NCBI GenBank assembly: GCA_013399015.1
Contig: VWZX01002543.1
Location: forward strand, 124,001-188,000
Origin: Galbula dea
Taxonomy: Eukaryota > Chordata > Aves > Piciformes > Galbulidae
Length of the DNA: 64,000 bases
Reading direction: 5' to 3'
Below, piece after piece: positions 58,801 through 64,000 of this stretch. The first letter of the stretch is position 1. The number at the start of each line of letters is the position of its first letter. A model generated the notes under the pieces. That model saw only the letters and a program-made list of their open reading frames with translations, was not told the origin of the DNA and did no database searches. Both the position numbers and the translations under genes were made by a program.

Positions 58801-60604
58801 TGAGCATACAGTACAGCCCCCATCTCTCTTCAGGTTAAGCTTCAGTGCACAGTGAACCAGTTCAAGATGTAACTTTTCTTAGACAGCACAGCAGCTTATC
58901 TTTAACTTAGAACACATTAGAATTTATCTTCCTAAGCAAGGATTTTTTTCCTTTTCATCCTGGGATTAGTACTTAAAAATGTGTGTGAGGTGAATGGGAT
59001 TATGAAACTATGTAGGGATCTGTGTCATACAGTCAGAGGCTTAAGAGCTTTACATTCCACAAGAATCTAAAACCACATTATAGATATCTATAAATATTTA
59101 AAATTGCAGGTTAACAATACTTGCAGTTAATAAAAAAATGGTATGTGTAGGTGGTGTACCATTTATCACATGTCCTTCTGGGAATATAAGCAGTCCATGG
59201 TGCAGAAAAGTTGTACTAGAAAAGTTCACCTTTGGTTTTGGAGAGATGGTCCTTGCCAGGTTTAACTACACCCAATTGAAAGAGTGGGCTATTGAACATT
59301 TATTGCTGGAGAATCCCCTGAAAAAAAGCCTGAATACAATGAGTTATAGAGCTTTATGCTAATAAAGATGGTAACAGTTCTGTATGTCATACATGAGTTC
59401 ACCATGGAGAGATAAGCCATGCAGAAGAAAGAAGTACAATGTAATTTCAGGTAATATGTTGCACTGGATGTATTTACTTCTGATCTTGGAATATGAGGAA
59501 AGAGGGTAGTTATCCAAAAAACCTTTCTGCTTTTGTGCAGAGGTAAAAGATGTGTTTGGTGTGTGATTGCTTGCATACACAGACCTTCCAGTAGAAAACA
59601 GATTACTAGTTGTCCAGAGGTTTTATGTGTAAACTGAATTCTCAACTTGAATTACTTTCAGTGGTAGTTGGAGTAGCTCATAAGAATATACAATGGGCAG
59701 ATGTTTACTTGCACCTTTTCCTGATCCTTCTGGTTTTAAAAGCAATCATAAGTTTTAATTGCTTAGACATTTCATTGAACATGAAAATGAGCTATATGAA
59801 ATCAGAAAACGTTTAAGTCTTACCTATACACATTACACCTACTGACACAAAGTGCACAAGTACAAAAAAGAGAAAGTAGACATCAAAGGTAGGCCCCACA
59901 GTGCTTGGTATTTAAAACAAAACCTCCAGGCTTAGAGAGAATTTAAGGCTACCTTAGCTGCAGGTGTCAGGAAACACCATGGCATTTTTACTCTGCCCAA
60001 TAATGGTTTAAGATGCAATACCCTGAAAGCCAATTAGAGCATGAAGCTTTAACTACTGACACATTTCTTTTGGATGTTAGCTGTGGTAACTCTAGATTAG
60101 GGGTGATAACTCAAGTTAAAGTCTTGTTAGGTGTTGCTCTTCCTTTGTTTTCCAGGAGGAAAAAGTGAAAGATCTCCAGAGTTGTTAAAATCCTTTGATG
60201 AAATTGGTGGCTGCTTTGATGAAGGCTGCCTACCAATTACACATTGTGAAACAAAACCTAAGGGTTGCACAGCTGAGAGCTGCAAAAGCAGGTGGAAAAG
60301 AGAAAGGGCAGAAGTAATGAAGCAGCTAGTGATAGTGACATTAAGAAAAGACTTAGGGGAAATTAACCCCTTTGAAAAACAGAAGGGACACTAAGTTTAT
60401 AGCAGAAATTCCCAGATGCTGATGTGCCCTCAAAGACAGAACTGTCTGTTAGGAGTGACATCTGGATTGAGGACAATCCAGCATCTCAGGAAACTGTAGG
60501 GCAGCCTATGTAGTACAGGTCTTGTTTCAGCAGCTGCAAATGAAAGCAGTAGTCGTACAGCCAGCAGATAGGCAGAGAGGCTGTATAGAAGCAGTAACCA
60601 AAGA

Positions 60605-60829
60605 TGTTTATTTTAGTGCACAAAAATCTGGAATGCTGAGGAGTTTTCCTTGGTTGATGGGGACTGTGTTAGGGAGCAGTTACGAAATCTAGACATCCAT
60701 AAATCCACAGGACCTGATGGGATGCCCCCATGGGTGCTGAGGGAGCTGGCAGAAGTCATTGCCAGGGCACTCTCCATCATCTTTAGTAAGTCCTGGGAGA
60801 CAGGAGAGGTGCCTGGGGATTGGAGTCTC
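60605..60829 (+). mobile_element. CR1 ORF2 fragment, N-terminal RT region
   Basis: Reads in one frame as VREQLRNLDIHKSTGPDGMP, PWVLRELAEVIARALSIIFS, then KSWETGEVPGDW. These are the first conserved RT blocks of CR1 ORF2 (the Lys-Ser-x-Gly-Pro-Asp-Gly and Gly-Glu-Val-Pro-x-Asp-Trp signatures). Similarity stops just after GDW. It lies about 440 bases upstream of, and on the same strand as, the RT core at 61267, so both probably come from one insertion whose middle was replaced. Confidence 0.9.
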
Positions 60830-61266
60830 AGTGTCTTCCAGCAGACTCCTGTATGATCAAGAGATTTCCAAAAAGCTTTGTGATGCCAGACAGTTATACC
60901 TATAAATATTTTTATTATGGAATACCATGATACTGACCTGCAGACAGTCATAAAGACAAGGAACAGTTAAGTTTAATGCCCCCTACTACGAGATGGCACA
61001 TACACTGTCTGAACTGTACCTCCAGACTCCTAAGCCGGTGTCTTGTGGGTCTCTTGAGGTGCAAGGGAAAGAGGGACAAAGAATTCTGGGAAGATGAGGA
61101 GCACACACAAACTACAAGAAAGCAGAAAGATGGACTTTTTTGTAGCTTCATGAGATATCATGTAAAGATGTAAAGGTATGTGATACTGTTTTCTACTGTA
61201 CAACGAGAGGTATTTTTCAGAGCACTGAATTTCGGCACCCAGTCTAGGTGGTTAAGTTACTTGGCT
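60830..61266. other. Non-CR1 sequence interrupting a CR1 element
   Basis: About 437 bases between two collinear CR1 ORF2 parts. In an intact CR1 roughly 280-300 bases of RT sequence would sit here. What is present shows no RT motif, no recognised transposon ends and no clear target duplication. It could be an unrecognised insertion with deletion, or ordinary intron between two separate insertions. Confidence 0.55.
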
Positions 61267-62417
61267 TGCTTCCTTTACTTGATTTCAGTAAAGCATTTGA
61301 CACTGTATCCCACAGCATCCTTGCAGCTAAACTGAGGAAGTGTGGTCTGGCTGATTGGGTAGTGAGGTGGATTGTGAACTGGTTGAAGGACAGAAGTCAG
61401 AGAGTTGTGGTCAATGGGATGGAGTCTAGTTGGAGGCCTGTGCCTAGTGGAGTCCTTCAGGGGTCAGTACTGGGACCAGTACTTTTCAATCTATTCATTA
61501 ACCACCTGGCTGAGGGAACAGAGTGTGCTCTCAGCAAGTTTGCTGCTGACACTAAAGTGGGTGGAGTGGCTGACACACCAGAGGATTGTGCTGCCATTCA
61601 GTGAGACTTAGACAGGCTGGAGAGTTGGGCAGGGAGAAATTGAATGAAATTCAACAAGGCCAAGTATCGAGTCTTGCACCTGGGAAAGACCAACCCCATG
61701 TATGAGTATAGGCTGGGGACTGAGCTGTTGGAGAGCAGTGAAGGGAAAAGGGATCTGGGGGTCTTGGTGGATGGAAGGATGACCATGAGCCAGAAGTGTG
61801 CTGTTGGTGGCCAGGAGGGCCAATGGGATTGTGGGGTGGATTAGAAGGGGTGTGGTTAGTAGGTCAAGAGAGGTTCTTCTACCTCTTTACCCTGGTGAGG
61901 CTGCATGTGGAATATTGTGTCCAGTTGTAGGCCCCTCAGTTTAAGAAGGATAGGGAACTGCTGGAAAGATTCCAGCACAGAGCCATAAAGATGCTGAAGG
62001 GGCTGGAACATCTTCCTGATGAGGAAAGGCTGAGGAAGCTGGGTGTCTTTAGCTTGGAGAAGAGGAGACTAAGGGATGACCTCATCTGTGCTTTTAAATA
62101 TGTGAAGGGTGTGTGTCAGGAGGATGGGGTCAGGGTCTTCTCAGTGGAGCCCAGTGACAGGACAAGGGGCAATGGCTGTAAGCTGAAGCATTGGAGGTTC
62201 TGTGTGAACACACGTAGAAATGTTTTCCCAGTTGAGGTGGCAGAGCCCTGGCACAGACTGGCCAGAGAGGTTGTGGAGTCTCCTTCTCTGGAGGTATTCA
62301 GAACCCATCTGGACATGCTTCTGTGTGACCTGGTGTAGGGAAGCCTGCTGTGTCAGGGGGGTTGGACTAGTTGATCTTTTGAGGTGCCTTCCAACTCCTA
62401 GCATTCTGTGATTCTGT
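61267..62417 (+). mobile_element. CR1 LINE, RT core to 3' end, SINE-tail subfamily
   Basis: The longest CR1 in the window. The RT core reads LLDFSKAFDTVSHSILAAKL, then RWIVNWLKDRSQRVVVNGME, SGVLQGSVLGPVLFNLFIN, and FAADTKVGG at the catalytic box. That box should be FADD; the first Asp is now Ala (GCT at 61545-61547). A stop follows at 61602-61604, with frameshifts near 61640 and after 61840. The C-terminal blocks LEHLPDEERLRKLGVFSLEK and KHWRFCVNTRRNVFPVEVAE come next, and ORF2 ends near the TAG after CTGGTG. The 3' tail, CCTGCTGTGTCAGGGGGGTT, GGACTAGTTGATCTTTTGAG, ATTCTGTGATTCTG, is the same tail found on the tRNA- and 5S-headed SINEs. The element is dead, but it defines the likely partner LINE of those SINEs. 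Confidence 0.95.
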
Positions 62418-63762
62418 TTTATGCATTTACTCTATGACAAAAATAGATGTGTATATCATCCATCAGTATTTCTCCTGTGCTGGTGTGAGAGCAGGCTTCT
62501 GTGATGAGTGATGTTTTGCAGTAGTAGAAAGCCGAAACTCTGTATCTTAGCTTTGAAATGTAGGGGAAGGCTTGGATTTAAGATTGAGTCTGAACTTTGA
62601 TTATTTTGTATCTGAATTTGTCTTTGCTTACATAGGGGTGTAGACATTTCTTAAGAGAAAGTAGTGTTTCTTTCTAGAACAATGCAAATCAGTACCATAT
62701 ATACTGTGTTTGAAATGAAGAAACGTGTTGTTCTAATTCAGGAGGAAAGAGAAGGGGAGAGGTTTAGTAGACAAGAAGCTATTTATTTGTTCTTTGATCT
62801 GATTATTTTCTAGTTCCCAGGTTAAAGTTGAAATGTGGAGCCACATAAAACAAAAGTAGTTTTATTATTTAAATGTATACACATGCTTTTAGGTATGACA
62901 AATGTTTATTTTTTGCAATGCATCCTAGTAGCCATGCCCAACTTCAGTAATACTTTTGAGAGGAACCAACTGGTGCAATGGAGAGATTGCAGGTCTAACA
63001 ATGTGCCACTCTTGGTTTTTCCTTCTCTCAGTATTTTATTTCTTTTCAGCTTATAGCAAGAAAGAAGTTTACATAAAGAGGATGAGAAAAGGTGAAATGG
63101 ATTAGAAATATGTGTGAAATGCAGTTATTAACTTGTAAACATGTCACAGAATGTTGCATTTTATAAAATTGGTGTTGAGAAGGTTAAATTTCAGTGTTGA
63201 GAGTCTAAAGGGGGAGGAATAGCAGCTCACTTGCAGTTGTTCCTTAAACCAGGCGTAGGCTTCGTGGAAATAAGTCAGGACTAGCTTCTTGTCTGGTGTA
63301 CTGTAGAGTCAGCAGATCCAAGCAGTAGCTGTGTCCATGTAGGGCTAGGAGATCCAGTGCATTTGTGAACCTGCGATTCCTCCTTTCAGAGTCTGTGAGC
63401 TGCAGTCGGACACTCTCCTTCCATCAACCTACTGGGTATTTTTATATTAACAACAAAACACTCAAGGAAGTTGATGTGCAGGCACTTTGCTGTTTCTGGT
63501 TCTGTCAGATGGTTACCCTTAATCTTCTCTGGTGATAGCAGACCTGTCTTTTCAAATACCCTCAGCAGGCTCCTTAGCCAGCAGCTCCTCCAAAGTGCCC
63601 ATCCTCCTTTCTAGAGAGTGACAGGTCCTTCCATACAACTGGAACCAAACTGTTTGGATCCAAAGTTTTATCTGGCACCTTCTGAGCCAATATGTTTTTG
63701 TGCAGAGTTACAAAGTAAAATCTTCAGTTGTTTCTCTTTCCATAATATTGCAACAGTCCCAA
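62418..63762. other. Intronic stretch, nothing recognised
   Basis: AT-rich intron without recognised gene or repeat family. Confidence 0.55.
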
Positions 63763-63812
63763 GAACTAGATGATCTTGGAGGTCACTTTCAACCCAAACA
63801 ATTCTGTGATTC
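63763..63812 (+). mobile_element. CR1 3' tail fragment
   Basis: About 50 bases: GAACTAGATGATCTTGGAGG, TCACTTTCAACCCAAACA, ATTCTGTGATTC. This is the extreme 3' end of a CR1 of a different subfamily, very short and somewhat diverged. Confidence 0.8.
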
Positions 63813-64000
63813 AAAAAGAATTTATGCTGAGCTGGTGTTTTCTTGCCTGCCTGTTTTCTGTACCATGTACTAAGATAAACCACAGTACTCATAGAATTGC
63901 ACCGTGCCACTCATTTACAAAATTGGCATTTTTTTTTCCTACATTTGTGAAATTGTTGCAAAGGACATCACATACATTCTTTCAAGACATCAAGAATTTG
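63813..64000. other. Intronic sequence to window end
   Basis: AT-rich, with a T run at about 63930-63938. Nothing else was recognised. Confidence 0.55.

Larger units (their letters stand above)
55382..60604. other. Long intronic stretch with a GC-rich island and a TATC microsatellite
   Basis: About 5.2 kb of intron. Apart from the items at 56890-57350 and 58770-58800, no gene or repeat family was recognised. The 87-codon ORF at 60131-60394 follows a pyrimidine-rich CCAG but matches no family I know. Confidence 0.5.
34889..64000 (+). other. TPK1: TPK1 intron downstream of the second visible exon
   Basis: Starts with a consensus GTAAGT donor. The C-terminal coding segments of TPK1 were not found in the remaining 29 kb, so this is inferred to be intron running past the window end. 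Human TPK1 is also known to have very long introns. It is dense in CR1 copies and holds the 5S-derived SINE and the second solo LTR. Confidence 0.8.

Noticed and set aside
60131..60394. A possible exon after a CCAG acceptor-like site (87 codons)
   Set aside because: It is not TPK1, has no recognisable family and has no convincing donor partner. Kept only as a note.
61248..61604. An RT-like ORF as a domesticated host gene
   Set aside because: It is part of a broken CR1 with FAAD in the active site, a stop, frameshifts and an attached CR1 3' tail. There is no splice or start context.

Overview
This is vertebrate, almost certainly avian, nuclear DNA. It carries many 5'-truncated CR1 non-LTR retrotransposons ending in ATTCTGTG-type 3' tails, two solo LTRs of the ERVL-like type common in birds, long AT-rich introns with typical GT-AG splice sites, and no compact prokaryote-like coding. 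I cannot name the species. CR1 copies of several subfamilies plus CR1-tailed SINEs point to a bird lineage with active CR1, but the order is a guess.

The only real gene seen is TPK1 (thiamin pyrophosphokinase 1), on the + strand. Two internal coding exons are present, at 21400-21495 and 34742-34888. Both are phase 0 and join in frame into an 81-residue stretch of the TPK catalytic region. Earlier exons (start codon, first Asp motif) and later exons (C-terminal thiamin-binding part) were not found, so the window appears to lie wholly inside TPK1: intron 1-21399, intron 21496-34741 and intron 34889-64000.

Almost everything else recognisable is retroelement. CR1 fragments lie at about 1.0, 2.7, 3.7, 16.8, 20.2, 32.9, 41.9, 43.1, 45.1, 48.0, 54.6, 55.3, 60.6, 61.3 and 63.8 kb, mostly antisense to TPK1. 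Solo LTRs at 16134-16486 (-) and 40016-40533 (+) each have a perfect 5-bp target-site duplication. A 638-base assembly gap (3042-3679) and a single N (42109) both fall inside CR1 sequence.

The most interesting content is a pair of composite SINEs. One (22528-22678) has a tRNA-Glu(CTC)-derived head, the other (about 37819-38007) a 5S rRNA-derived head. Both are fused, at nearly the same point, to the same roughly 75-bp CR1 3' tail. Full-length versions of that tail are carried by CR1 copies elsewhere in this window (32.9, 43.1, 55.3 and 61.3-62.4 kb). This looks like two Pol III-headed SINEs parasitising one CR1 subfamily. A second unexplained item is a diverged direct repeat of about 175 bp at 17.3 and 19.0 kb that matches no element I recognise.
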